Origin: Meconema thalassinum
Taxonomy: Eukaryota > Arthropoda > Insecta > Orthoptera > Tettigoniidae
Length of the DNA stretch: 64,000 nt
Reading direction: 5' to 3'
Assembly: GCA_946902985.2 (NCBI GenBank)
Contig: OX336389.2
Location: 339,672,444-339,736,443, forward strand
The translations under genes were made by a program, and so were the position numbers. Under the pieces are notes generated by a model, which was not told where the DNA came from, did not search any database, and worked only from the letters and a program-made list of their open reading frames with translations. Of the stretch, positions 45,158-56,814 are shown one piece after another (position 1 is the first letter of the stretch; every line of letters begins with the position of its first letter).

Positions 45158-45957
45158 CAGGCGCGCGGATTCAAGGGGGGAGGGGGGGGGGGTCACGGGG
45201 GTCATGACCCCCCCCCCCCCAAACGGAGACCAAATTTTTTTGCAAACTCAAAAAACGAAAACACAATTACCAGACAAATAAAACTTAACGAATTTTAACT
45301 GAAAAACAGTGTGTTTTTTTTCATTTTATTCAATACTGAATTATCTTTAATGGAATTATTATGTTCTGTTACAACTGTACATATTTACAACTTCAAACCT
45401 CTTGTATAATAACTATTAGTTATACAACAAAATCAACTCGTCTATTTTGTTTAGCAAACCTTGTGATCACCGAATCGATGTTTATAGTGATGTCACGATG
45501 AATGTGCAGCAATGCACGGATAGGAAACTGGGGCTTATTTCGCACCAAAAATTTTTGCCGACGTCCAAACCGCAAGCTTGGTTGGCAATTTAAGCTGTGA
45601 CTTTCTCCCTTTGTCGGTACCAACTCGACTTGCCGAAACTGTAAAGTACCTTCATCCTTTTCTCGAAGCTCGATGTAAAAGTCGCAAAACACGCCGTTGC
45701 AATTTGTACGAATATTTTTGGTGCGCTAAACGCATCAAATTTCTATCCATGTAGCTTGCAAAAAATTGGTCTGGTTTTGTACGTTTGGTTATTTTGTGAT
45801 TGCGTTTTTAGTGATACCATTTTTCTTAACAATTTCGATTCTCTGACCCCCCCCCCCCGCCTTCCCCCCCCCCAACCCCCCCCCCCCCCCGCAAAGCCAA
45901 AATCTAGATCGATTCTCTGACCCCCCCCCCCAAAACCAAACTCTAGATCCGCGCCTG
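45158..45957. mobile_element. hAT element, internally deleted, 800 bp, G/C-run rich
   Basis: The ends are CAGGCGCGCGGAT and ATCCGCGCCTG. ACGGAGAG flanks at 45150-45157 and 45958-45965, a perfect 8-bp duplication. It contains long G and C homopolymers near both ends and the last part of a hAT transposase. Confidence 0.88.
45420..45570 (-). pseudogene. hAT transposase dimerisation-domain remnant
   Basis: The minus-strand frame ends ALLHIHRDITINIDSVITRF, then AKQNRRVDFVV. This resembles the extreme C-terminus of hAT transposases (LLxIHRDIxIDxDxVIDxFA). The catalytic region is missing. It supports the hAT assignment of the 45158-45957 element. Confidence 0.6.
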
Positions 45958-46021
45958 ACGGAGAGTTACGTTCCTGCCCTAAATCAAACACATACTGCTA
46001 CACGTCCCCCTTCACACCCAA

Positions 46022-46090
46022 AGTCCAGTGGGCCGATAACCTAGATGTTAGGCCCCTTAAAACAAGAATTATCATCATTATATTACAACG
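46022..46090 (+). mobile_element. 3' end of repeat type S6
   Basis: It matches the last 60 bp of S6 (gggccgataacctagatgtt, then aggccccttaaaac) and ends in an ATCATCATT tail. It is a severely 5'-truncated copy. Confidence 0.7.
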
Positions 46091-46186
46091 TCCAGTGCAA
46101 TGTACTGTGTCTGCCAGGCCCTGTCTGGACCTCCCTGTTCCGCACCTTAAAACAACAATAGCTAACTAACAGGTCCTGTCGCAGGA

Positions 46187-46421
46187 AGAAGAATAATAAT
46201 GTTATTGGTTTTACGTCCCTTTTAACTACTCTGGCTGTTAGAGACGCCGGGGTGCCGGATTTTTCTCCCGAAGGGGATCTTTAACTTGCCAGCAAATCTA
46301 CTGACACGGCTCCCTCGCATTTGCGCACCCTCAAATGCCAGCTGACTGCGCCAGGATACGAACCTGCAATCTTGGGCCCAGCAAGCGAGAACGTTACCGT
46401 TGAGTCACGCAGCCAGCCTGA
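46187..46421 (-). mobile_element. SINE type S5, near full length, minus strand
   Basis: Read on the minus strand: a tRNA-like head (GACTCAACGGTAACG, then CAGGTTCGTATCC), then the body tgcgagggagccgtgtcagtag and ttaaagatccccttcggg. It ends gggacgtaaaacc. Confidence 0.8.
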
Positions 46422-46451
46422 CGCAGGAAGACGTTTCAGATTATTATATTG

Positions 46452-46793
46452 TTAATTCGGGCTTGCGATATCTCGGCTATCAGCCCCGTGTACTTGGGTA
46501 TGAGTTCAATTTGTCTGATAACCTGTCTTTCTGTGGTGACTGTAGTAGTAGTAGTAGTAGTAGTACTATATAGCTGTAATTATTACGGCCGGCAATAGGG
46601 TAGATGCTCCGGAACTTGAAATGAGGTACTACCCCGGCATTTTCCTGGACGAACTGTAGAAAATCCCTAGGCGAAACCACACTTACGATTGCCGCTGCCA
46701 GGGCCGGGATTCGAACCTTGGAACTGCGGACTTGCTGCAGCTCCCAGTCGCTGTCGAGGTCAGTGATTCACCGTACACGGCAATGACGCAGGG
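46452..46793 (-). mobile_element. SINE type S1v, minus strand
   Basis: The S1-like tail (ttgtctgataacctgt), a (GTA)n tract near 46543, the S1v core and the head-like GGGATTCGAACC are all present. Confidence 0.65.
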
Positions 46794-46842
46794 TTTCAGA
46801 TTATGAGTAACTACTTGCTGCAGTTACGAAGAAAGACATCGT

Positions 46843-47191
46843 CATTCGTGGCGCAGTGGCTTGTATTCTTGATTGTCACCGCTGAGGTCCGGGTTCGATT
46901 CCCAGCTCTATCAAGAAATCTAATGCTGGTCTGAGGGCTGGAAAAGAGTACATTCAGCTTCGACAAGCAGAACACCTCAGACCTCTTAGAAGTAGTTTTC
47001 TGCTGTTTCCTACTTCTGCTCATCTAGCTTAAAGACCACGGCCACCTCCTACCCAATCCTAGCCCCAATTACAAATACACTCACTAGTAGTCTACAGCCA
47101 CCGCATAAACACAGGTTATCAGATAAGTTACACTCACTCAAGTACACGGGGCTACGTGTCCACAATGTCGCTAACCTCCTTAATAAATCAA
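46843..47191 (+). mobile_element. SINE type S1 lacking its second B-box block
   Basis: Head TGGCGCAGTGGCTTG and GGGTTCGATTCCCAG are followed directly by a shortened middle, then the core and the tail ending aatgtcgctaacctcc. Confidence 0.75.
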
Positions 47192-47198
47192 CAAGTAA

Positions 47199-47430
47199 CG
47201 ACTGGTTGAGTGACGCAGCGGTAACGTTCTTGCCTGCTGTGTCCAAGGTTACAGGATCGAATCCTGATGCAGTCAGTTGGTATTTGATATAATAATAATG
47301 TTTTTTGTCCTTGGCGCAGTCGGTTGATTTACCGGCACGTTAAAGATCTCATTTGGGGCAAAATTCCGGCATCCCAGCGTCTATAATAGCCGCAGTAGTT
47401 AAGAGGGACGTTAAACAACATCATCATCAT
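47199..47430 (+). mobile_element. SINE type S5, plus strand
   Basis: It has a GACGCAGCGGTAACG head, an AGGATCGAATCC B-box and the ttaaagatctcatttggggc body. The tail gggacgttaaac is followed by (ATC)n. Confidence 0.8.
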
Positions 47431-47834
47431 CTTATTATATAATACGCTAAGGTGTATGTTTCACAAAACTCAAGCCCCGAAACCAGAGGGAGTTAGAAGG
47501 TGTGGTTTGTACCAAAATCTTCCAAATCATCTCAATAGTACAGGAAAAATCTGTCATTTCTTGAAAAGTCAACGGGAATATATTTATTTGATTATAAAGG
47601 GCGTTTAAACAAATGAAAAAGACAATAGCCCCTGCCAGAACTATGTTGCATCGAGCCCGCATAACAATAATACCGGGCGGGTGGCCTGTACCCATGGGGC
47701 GCTCACAAGTAACCGATGGTGACAAATGATGATTCAAAAACAAGAGGACTACCCACAGCAGTGACGAATTGCTCTCTGATTTCATTAATATCGACAATTT
47801 ATTTAAAATGTGCGTTTAATCAAATAAACAAGAC
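47431..47834. repeat. Old repeat, with a second copy used as the hAT target
   Basis: The stretch near 47607-47668 (cgtttaaacaaatgaaaaag, then agcccctgccagaactat) closely resembles the sequence flanking the hAT at 47835. That flank is cgtttaatcaaataaacaag, then agcccctgccagaactgt after 50922. The hAT therefore landed in one of two diverged neighbouring copies. Confidence 0.65.
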
Positions 47835-50800
47835 CAGAGATCGCCAAACTGTGGATCGCGAGCCACCGGTAGCTCGCGGAGTAATTTTGGGTAGTTCGCG
47901 GCCACACACTGAAATGGCAAGTTGGCAATCCTGAATTGCGTGCGGTACTAACGCTTAGAGATAGCCCAGCGGGGCTAACGAAGCGACCCGAATACTCACG
48001 ACCGCAAACAGATCATACATCCCCCTTCACGATGTTTTGACGGTTTTGACACGCACCGAAACAGACCAGCGCAGCGGGGCAAACCGAACGTACCCGAAAC
48101 TTTACAACCTAGACCGATCATTAGGGCTAGGATTTTTATATAAAAACATATTCCTTGCTTATACATAACTAAAAATTATAAATGTCCATGAATTAGAAGC
48201 TTAGCTATCATTTAATTACATTTTATTTTTACATATTTTACATATTTGATCATAATGACATTTGTTTTAGATATGTTTACTTTAAAATTAATATTCTGTG
48301 TTTTTATTTTACATATTTTATCAAAATGACAATTTTTTTAACATAGCTTTACTTGATTTATTTAAAATTACATATTCTGTCTCTTACTGTAAAAGGAAAC
48401 TATTTTTCGCAAGTGAAATATATTTGTGCACTAGAATCTCAGGTACATGAAACGGATTTGCCAAGCAATTCATTAGCTGTATTAGTGGAGATAAGGGGAT
48501 GGACACCCTGCTGGAGACTCAGCGGCTGGACTTTAGTTTATTTCAGTTGTGCAGTGAGTGCCTGAGACTCGAAGAATTAACGCACAGAACAACAAATCAA
48601 GCGATTATTCACAAAACAAATAGCCCGTCGATAAACGAAAGAAAAATGGCTGCCCAAAGATCATGCCCCGTTTGGTCTGTCTTATGGTTGGCTGATCGGT
48701 TATATTCTTGAGCATTCGGGTCACTTCATTAGCCCCGCAGGGCTGTCTCTAGGCGCTAGTCGTGCGGTTACCGGCTGTGGCAGAGTGAGTTTACGTCTGT
48801 GTTGTGGGTGTTCAGTTCATGAGTGCACGTTGTTTAGGCTCTTTCCCTGTGTGTTATCTTATTAGAATGGCTAGTTCAAGCAAAAAGCTGAAATTATATC
48901 AGTTTCATGCAGAATGTGAGACCGATTACTTTACTTTTTTAAGCAAGTGAAAGATAAATGCGTGTGTTTACTTCGTAATTAGAGTGTCTCAGTCGGGAAG
49001 AAGGAAATGTTGAGCGTCATTTCAAGACCGTTTACAGTGGAATAGGAAAAGACTATCCGCCGAATTCAACGCTGAGAAGAGAGAAGGTTATGCTGCTGAA
49101 ATCTCAACTAAATGCGCAAAAATCTACTTTCTTTAAGACACTGGACAAGAACAAGGCAGCCACAGAAGCGTCATTCCGGGTTTTCAAGGTTATTGCCCAA
49201 CATAAGAAACCGTTCGAAGATGGTGAGTTAATTATAGCTGCATTTTTGGAAGCTGCAGATACATTATTTGACAACTTCAAAAACAAAGCCGAGATTATGT
49301 CTGCTATTACATCTGTTCAGCTTTCTGCTAATACAGTGATGCAAAGAGTTGAAGCTATGAGCTCTGATGTAGTTTCACAACTGAAAACTGACTTTGATCG
49401 TTGTAGTTATTTTTCCTTACAACTTGACGAATCAACTGATATACTGTAGTTGATACTGCTCAGTTGGCCGTTTTTGTAAGAATGGTCTTTGAAAATTTTG
49501 TAACAAAAGAAGAGCTGGTAAAGATTGTGCCGCTTACCGGGCACACTACCGTAAAGGATATATTTTTGGCATTTAAAAGCTTACTGAGTCTGAAAATATT
49601 CCTGTGAAGAAGTTAGTGGGCCTAGCTACGGATGGAGCTCCTGCAATGATAGGCGTGGAAAATGGATTTATTGCCTTGTGTCGAAAAGACAGCGATATAC
49701 CAAAGTCTGTGTCTTATCATTGCATAATACACCAGCAATCATTATGTGGAAAGTTCTTAAGTATGAACAATGTCATGAAAACAGTTGTCAAAGTAGTAAA
49801 TTAAATAAGAGCGCATGCACTTCTAAGACGACTGTTCAGAGAACTAACAGAAGAGTTAGAATGCCAGTATGGTGATCTGTTGCTTCACACAGAGGTTCGT
49901 TGGCTTAGCAGAGGCAGAGTTTTGTAACGTTTCAAAGAGTTACTTCCTGCAATAGTAAAATTCTTCATAGAACGGGGTGAGCCTTTCATTGAACTCGAGA
50001 TGGCTACAAGATTTTGCCTTTCTCACTGATAAAACTGAAAAGTGAATGGTTTGAACTTGCAGCTTCAAGGCACAGATAAGGACATTGATGGAATGATTTC
50101 AGATGTGACGTCAATTTCGAGCTGTGGGAAAAATAATTGTAACCAGTTTGAATACAAGCACTTTCCCAGTCTGAAGCAGATCGTTGACAAATAAAACCCT
50201 CCACAACACCCCAGGAAAAACCAAGCACACGTGGATATTCTTTCAGACCTCAGAGAACAATTTGATCAACGATTCCAAGATTTTTTAAAACATATTGATT
50301 GTGGCATAGTTCGTCAACTCCCCTTTTCATGAGATCGATGTAGAAGATTTCTCAACTTGTATTGTAAAAAAATTTGGAGGAGATTAGGCTGCAGTGGAAA
50401 TGGAAGTTGTTAATTTTCAAAATAATCTGTCTCTTAGAAGCATTTCTACCACTGGAAATATTTGGCCTCTAGATCCCCCAAAAAACATCAAATTCTTATT
50501 CAAGTTGGATTGACATTGAAAGCGATGTTCAGCTCTACATACTTATGTGAATCATCATTTGCCACTTTGAAGTTCATTAAAAATAAATATAGAAACAGAC
50601 TGACCAATGAACACTTGAATAACTGCATCTGAATGGCGGCTACAACATACTCTCCAAATTACAAGAAGATAATTGATGGCCAAAAACAGTTCTACTCCTC
50701 TCATTAAAATGTAAGTTTAGAAACTTTTTGTAATAGTTCCCATCTTCATTGTTATTTGATTAATACTAGAAATGTATGTTTTTAGGCAATAAACAGAATA

Positions 50801-50914
50801 TTTTAATTTTAATTCAATGTTGCGTACTTTCTTTGGCCCAGCATTCCTTGGTAGCTCATAGAAGATTTATGAATGCTATGGTGGCTCACTGGCTCAGCAG
50901 TTTGGCGACCACTG
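47835..50914 (+). mobile_element. hAT transposon, 3,080 bp, decayed
   Basis: The terminal inverted repeats are CAGAGATCGCCAAACTG on the left and CAGTGGTCGCCAAACTG on the right, reversed. AACAAGAC is duplicated at 47827-47834 and 50915-50922. It carries a transposase pseudogene, a partial tandem repeat near 48215-48385, and an internal inverted pair at 47939-48002/48709-48772. Confidence 0.9.
48867..50706 (+). pseudogene. hAT transposase (GTF2IRD2/ZBED5-like group), degraded
   Basis: Coding similarity starts MASSSKKLKLYQFHAEC and breaks quickly. The best frame (49090-49449) reads MLLKSQLNAQKSTFFK to SYFSLQLDESTDI, covering the LDESTD catalytic Asp block. The next frame (49604-49804) contains GLATDGAPAMIG, the second conserved block, and SYHCIIHQQSLC. 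The C-terminal dimerisation region is visible near 50540-50700 (SSFATLKFIKNKY, NYKKIIDGQKQFY). At least six stops or frameshifts separate the parts. The pattern resembles the transposase family from which vertebrate ZBED5/FAM200/GTF2IRD2 genes derive. It cannot encode an active enzyme. Confidence 0.85.
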
Positions 50915-51104
50915 AACAAGACAAAAGCCCCTGCCAGAACTGTGTCGCGTCGAGCCAAAAATTATTGAGCATATTTTGAAGTATACAAAGTATCCAGCAC
51001 GAAATACAGAATATTACAGCAACAGAATATTCCGTGCCTGTGGAGACTCCGTTGTGGCATATGGCTGGTCCCGAAGTATTCCAAGGCCAGCGCGCTCGTG
51101 CCAC

Positions 51105-51277
51105 ATAGCGTTATGACCCCGGGGCAGCGCAGGACTGAAGCATCGTTGCTCGATGAATCACCAGTAAGCCGGTATGAGAAAGTGGTTAGACCATAACTGG
51201 TGTTTATATTCTGCTTTCCAGATATCTATTTATGGTATTAGATAACAAAATAATCCTTCCCTACCCCAGCCCCCAAA
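51105..51277. other. No gene recognised
   Basis: Spacer between the hAT flank and an S1v SINE, with no recognisable feature. Confidence 0.5.
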
Positions 51278-51570
51278 CTGTTGTTGGGATATCTTGGTCA
51301 TCAGCCCTGTGTACTTGAGTGTGTGTTCAATTTGTCTGATCTGGTAACCTATGTTTCAGTGGTGCCTGTAGTTTTGTGTAATTGTAATTATTACGTTTGG
51401 AAATGGGTAGGTGCACCGGAACTTGAAATAAGGTATTATCTCGACATTTTTCTTGAGGGAGTTAGGAAAAGCCTGGGGGAAATTCTCACTCAGAATATCC
51501 GCTATCAGCACCTCCTATATCCGGACTTGCCGCACATACCATCACTGTCTTTGCGAGAGATTTAACGCTC
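51278..51570 (-). mobile_element. SINE type S1v, minus strand
   Basis: The tail (gtgtgttcaatttgtctgat) and S1v core (ggaacttgaaataaggtatt) are clear. The head is degraded. Confidence 0.65.
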
Positions 51571-53077
51571 ACGGCTTCGCCCCAGGGTGGAAAGTTGATA
51601 AAATATACCAGTAGGGCTAACTAAATACTCGGGTGCATATTTCTTTAGTGTGTTATTTATTTTATTGTAGATAGTGCCTCATCATGTGACTTCAAACATG
51701 TTTTCCAGTGCTGGAGATGTGAAGGGAGGTACCGTATCTGGTACCGTATCTTGGACAACGGTGCAGCATTGTTTTAAAATTTTCCTAAAAAATGCCTACA
51801 ATGTTTGGATATTGGGTTACGAGTTTGAAATTGTTACCCTGTATTTTAATCACAATATAGGTCATAAACCAAAAGCTATTTATTCCATAAAATTGAAAAT
51901 CTGAACTGACAGGGTAGTTTTGTGGCCAGGATTTGATAGGCTACTATTATTTCGTATAAAACGCACCCGTGATAAATCAAACACGTTTAACCTTTCGAGA
52001 TGTATCACTGGCTACGATTCCAAGGAACTACTTTTACATGTTGCCGAAAATATTCATACCGCAGTTCACTGCGTGACTTACTTGACACAGGTAACGGGTT
52101 GCGTGGCTGAATGTACAGCATGTGAGGCTACCAATCTAGTTCTGGGTACTACATAAACCAAACTACAGTACGCAAGAGCGAATCGGGTGACTAACGGCAT
52201 CGTTTTCATTCAATTCAACACATCTTTTCACATATGAGCCAAATTCCGCTCTCCCGGTGAGACACTTCCCTTATTAGATGCAGGTGATCCAGTACAAATA
52301 TGGTGTTAACTCAATACCCGACAAATGGGCCCATTGTACCTCGCTCATATTATCCCATCCATCTTTGGGATAGGGAAGCACAAGTTATCAGAACGCATAT
52401 TATAATCAAAACCAAGTCTCCAGATCAGCTTTTCGTCTATTTCCTCCACTATGGCTCTTGGCCAAACTGAACAGATTCACGAGACACGAATATTGCCGAA
52501 CCTACGATTGTGTCTGAAGCGTTGTCCAGTATTGTCAGTGGTCACAAGTAGAGCAGCGAGTGGGATACACGAATGTAGCCGAACCTATAAGACTGTATCT
52601 GATGCGTTGTCTACCAGTATTGTCAGTGAACTCATGTCATCGAATCGAGCAGAGAGTTCGCACGGAGATGCGGGAGGCCAGTAACGAGGTTGATGGCGTA
52701 AAGCTTGCTTGGTGCATGGCCTTGAACGTCATATACTGTACTTGGATTTGATAATAATTCCTGAGTCCCTGTATTAATGAAGCGTACGTCATTTGCTATA
52801 TTTGTGAAGAGCAAGATACGTAAAATTTATATCATCATTGCCATCCGCCTCCCATTCATTACCGCTAACTTTGTCGAAGTTCCTGCACGTCGCAATCTTA
52901 CTTGATGATGGCATATTGAAGCATTAAGTGCAGAAAAAATCTCTCATGCAGTTAACATATTAACTTAAATAACGAGCGGCTTCTACGTTACTGAATACTA
53001 GGAAACTATAATAATGCCAAGCGGGCCCCCTTGCCTGCTGGTGACGTCACTTGTCAGCACGTACGCAGTCGTGGCAC
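51571..53077. other. No gene recognised; one tandem duplication near 52470-52660
   Basis: A unit of about 90 bp (acacgaatattgccgaacct) repeats once as acacgaatgtagccgaacct. Both copies are followed by tattgtcagtg. Nothing else is recognised. Confidence 0.55.
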
Positions 53078-53085
53078 CTGATAAT

Positions 53086-53907
53086 TAGGTCTCGGATTTT
53101 TAGGTGCTAAAAATCGGGAAAATATGTATTTTTTATGTATTAAAAATACCTGAAATATGTGACCAAAAAAGTAAAAATATTTAATTATAATTTAGTTTAT
53201 TAATGTGAATATAAACAATATGCAGTGCTCACGAATGCAATGTAGGTCTATGCTATGTCTCACTGACTGCTGAAGAGTTACAATACACAACGAGATACAT
53301 CTTCAGGTTGTCCATCACAAATGACCAACGATTATCGCAAAACACTTCTTCTGAAGGCGCGAAACTACGGCAATATGCTTCTTGCCCTTGAGATGTTGTG
53401 TAATTTGAGATCGCTGTTCAGCCTTGATTGCTTTCCCACATGGTTGGTAGAACAGAACGCCCCCAGGAGAAGTAAAATTATCTTTAAAGTTTGCAACAGA
53501 CGATAACTTATAGTTGTTTTTACTTTAGGTATCGTAGAACTGCCTTACACTTCACTGTGCCAGAAATGAACTGCATGCGAGTGACACTAGTTCCAGGTAG
53601 CTGGGGGAGGGGAAGGTCTAGCACGTGGTGCAATATGGCTATGGACAAGGAAATTCCTGGCTTCCACAGTGAGTGGCACGGGGCGACAAATTAAGAATAA
53701 CACAGTTGCAAGCTGACATAAGCTCACAGGTTCTTTCCTGTTGAAGTAACACAGAAAAAAATGCAATAAACTGAATAAAGAATGTAAATATTATGTCTTT
53801 TTATGTGCAAATAAGTAAAAAGCAAGAACTTATGTATTTATAGAAAAAATGCTTAAAATATGTATTTACTTAAAAATATATTTATTTACCTAAAAATCCG
53901 GGCCCTA
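53086..53907. mobile_element. 822-bp non-autonomous hAT with exact 8-bp duplication
   Basis: The inverted ends are TAGGTCTCGGATTTTTAGGT on the left and TAGGGCCCGGATTTTTAGGT on the right, reversed. CTGATAAT flanks at 53078-53085 and 53908-53915. The interior is AT-rich near both ends and has no transposase. Confidence 0.85.
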
Positions 53908-53915
53908 CTGATAAT

Positions 53916-54030
53916 AATAATTATATTGTTTTTACGTCCCTTTTAACTACTGATACTTTTAGAGAATTTTGCCCTGGAGGGGATCTTTAACGTGCCAGTA
54001 AATCTACAGACACACAACTCCCTCGCAGCA
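53916..54030 (-). mobile_element. SINE type S5 fragment
   Basis: It contains the minus-strand S5 tail and body (acgtcccttttaactactga and ggggatctttaacgtgccag). The head is absent. Confidence 0.7.
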
Positions 54031-54230
54031 CCTATTTTTCATTTTACGTACCATATCTTAGTGAACAAGTTGAAACAGATGCATAGTCTGTTCAATAGCC
54101 AATGGCCCAAATAGAATATTATGTGGGAAATTACGGTTATACTGGCGAACCTGGTATGAATAAAATTACGATCTATGAAAAAAGAAAAGAAAAAAAAACT
54201 TCTTTGACGTAAGAACATGTAGGAAGTTGG

Positions 54231-54628
54231 TTGTTGTTGTTGTTGCTGCTGCTGCTTGCTCCCATAAGGGGCTTTGTACCATTGTGATTATGTAGCCTGT
54301 GCACTTGTGTGTGTGTGTGTTGGAATCTGTCTGATAGCCTGAGTCATTTTGATGGTTGTACTAATGTATGTATTTGTAGTAGGGGTTAGGATTTGATAGG
54401 AGGTGGCTGTTACTTTATTTTAGTTACCATCCTTGTAATTACATGGAGTAGAAGTAGGGAAACCACGGAAAACTACTTCTAGGATGGCTAAGGTGGGAAT
54501 CGAACTCACTTCTTCTCAGTTCTGCATCTCGAAGCTGAGTGTAACCCTTTCAAGCCCTCAGACTAGACTCAAACCTGGACCTCCACGGTGACAGCCAAGA
54601 ATGCAAATCACTACGCCACGAGGTGGAC
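54231..54628 (-). mobile_element. SINE type S1 with 12-bp duplication
   Basis: Full S1 on the minus strand, with a TTG/CTG-rich tail end at the left. GTAGGAAGTTGG flanks at 54219-54230 and 54629-54640, a perfect target duplication. Confidence 0.92.
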
Positions 54629-54761
54629 GTAGGAAGTTGGATATCTGAACAATCGAGTCGACATCTGCATCTGGCAATAAGCTCTAGAATTCCCCTGTTT
54701 CTATGTGATGAATTAATCTATGCTGTTGGGTTTGCTAAAGAAAGTGCCCCCCCCCCCCCCT

Positions 54762-55442
54762 CCAGGGGCTCACGACTTGTGGGACGTGGGTTGGCGACCA
54801 CGGGGCCCTAACTCAGTTCGGCATTACTTCCACTTAATTGTGCCGGGCTCCTCTCTGTCATCTTTCCTATCAACCTCCCTTGGTTAACTATTATTCTTTG
54901 CTGACCCCGATGGTATTAAGAGTATCTGAGGCCTAGGGAGTATTTTACTTTCCCGCCTTAATAGGCCCTTGTCTCATCTTTTCTGATCCCTCATTCTTTG
55001 AGGGGTCAGACCTCTTCTGTTCTCTTCATATCTCCTGCCTTCTGCTCAAGGCAGGGTGTGTGTAGCCCCACCACTTCTGGTGCATCCTGGATAGTGCTAC
55101 ACCCTCAATGACTCACGGCTGGTGAGTTTGTGAGTTGGCGACCCCGAGGGATTCCTGAGCTGGGCCCGTTTTGTCCCCCTTTTTCCTCTGACTTAAGGGC
55201 GGGCCCTCTCCTCTTTCCCTTTCCTATCTACCTTTCATGGCTCTCCTTCTTTCCAAGTCCCTCATTCGTCATTCTTCGAGGGTTGAGGGCATTTCTTTTC
55301 TTCCTGTCCTTTATTTGCCTTATACTTTATTTGTTTACCATTTCTTCTTCTAGTATGTAAGTTTGTAGTTAGTATTAGTTATAGTTTTCATTCTCACCTC
55401 ATCTTTCACTCTCACCCAAACCATTAGGGGCCAATAACCTAC
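54762..55442 (+). mobile_element. Repeat type S6, long copy, interrupted by a foldback
   Basis: About 680 bp matches the reverse complement of 59266-59993 throughout. It starts at caggggctcac after a run of 13 C and includes tgggttggcgaccacggggc and gcagggtgtgtgtagcccca. The last 45 bp, ending aggccccttaaaac, are displaced to 56605-56650 by the foldback. The ATC-type tail and 5'-truncated sister copy (46022) suggest the 3' end of a non-LTR retrotransposon, but no coding part is seen. Confidence 0.75.
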
Positions 55443-56604
55443 TGTCGACCAAAATATTATGTGTACTCGAGTTTGAAGGTTGTTTGTGAAGTAACCAGTA
55501 GACCTACATAAAATCCAATAACATCATCATTTTCGTCGTTATATTTTACGTTAGTTCATGTAGGGTGGAGTTTTAATTTATATTTTAATATTTTTTTAAT
55601 CGCAGTTGGAACACAAAACGTGCCCGTTTTTAAGCGTGTTTCAACCATGCGTCACATTTAAGAATTATTATCTCACAAACGTGTCATCAGATCGAATCCA
55701 AATTTTAACACAATATACATTGGAATGTTGTATAACTGGTTTATTAATTTCAAAATTTGTGTGTTCAAGAACGAAAGTTGTTATCATATTTGTAAGGTAA
55801 CTTTTTCTCGGCTCGGGGTCGTTGGAAAATGTAGTTCTTGGTTGCGTTGTAATCCTTATAGATCAAAAAGTTATGCTGTATGACTGTGAAATACGTAAAT
55901 TAATTCAGTTATTTTATATCGGTTTGTATTTGTATGGAGAATTAAGATATGGTTCACCAGTTACCCGCTCCGGGGAAAGCTGTACAGCGTTGCCAAGGTG
56001 GGCTCCATCACGCTTCATGGCACGCCTCGCTCGGTGTGATGGGCTCCATATCAGCAACGCTGTACAGCATTTTCCGGAGCGGCTAGCTGGTGAACCATGG
56101 CTTAATTCCTCGTACAATTACAAACCGATATAAAATAAGTGAATTAATTTACGTATTTCACAGTCATACAGCATAACTTTCTGATCTATAAGGATTACTA
56201 CGCAACCAAGAACTACATTTTCCAACGACCCCGAGCCGAGAAAAAGTTACCTTACAAAATTGATAACAACTTTCGTTCTTGAACACAAAATTTTGAAATT
56301 AATAAACCAGTTATACAACATTCCAATGTATATTGTGTTAAAATTTGGATTCGATCTGATGACGGATTTTTGAGATAGTAATTCTTAAATGTGACGCATG
56401 GTCGAAACAGCTTAAAAACGGGCACTTTTTGTGTTTCAACTGCGATAAAAAATATTAAAATATAAATTAAAAATTCCAAACCTACATGATCTAACGTAAA
56501 ATAGAACGACGAAAATTATGATGTTATTGGATTTTATGTAGGTCTATTGGTTACTTCACAAACAACCTTCAAACTCGAGTGCACATAATATTTTGGTCGA
56601 CAGG
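55443..56604. mobile_element. Foldback element, about 1.16 kb, near-perfect palindrome
   Basis: The arms run from TGTCGACCAAAATATTATG at the left to its complement at the right end, and pair almost continuously to a centre near 56020. TA is present on both sides in the S6 target, consistent with a TA-duplicating element. Arm divergence is low, with scattered single changes. Short frames in the arms are by-products of the symmetry. No transposase is present. Confidence 0.85.
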
Positions 56605-56650
56605 TAGATGTTAGGCCCCTTAAAACAACAATTATTATCATCTTCAACAT
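56605..56650 (+). mobile_element. Repeat type S6, displaced 3' end
   Basis: It begins agatgttaggccccttaaaa and ends with an ATTATTATC-like tail. It completes the S6 copy that starts at 54762. Confidence 0.75.
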
Positions 56651-56814
56651 GATTAAGAAAGTGCTTCTTTATGACTAAAACTACTGAAAGAACTGAAATT
56701 AATTCAGTACTACAAAATATGGATTATTCGATATTTATGAAATTAAACGATTTGAGTACTCATTCCTTTGATTTACTGTTTCTGAAATTCATGCAAAATG
56801 ATAAAGGAAAGACC

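Noticed and set aside
46811..47023. 70-codon frame with GNRTRTSAV
   Set aside because: It is the antisense translation of an S1 SINE head. Similar peptides arise from every S1 copy.
55822..56133. 103-codon frame in the foldback, mirrored on the other strand
   Set aside because: It is a by-product of the palindrome: both strands give similar peptides.
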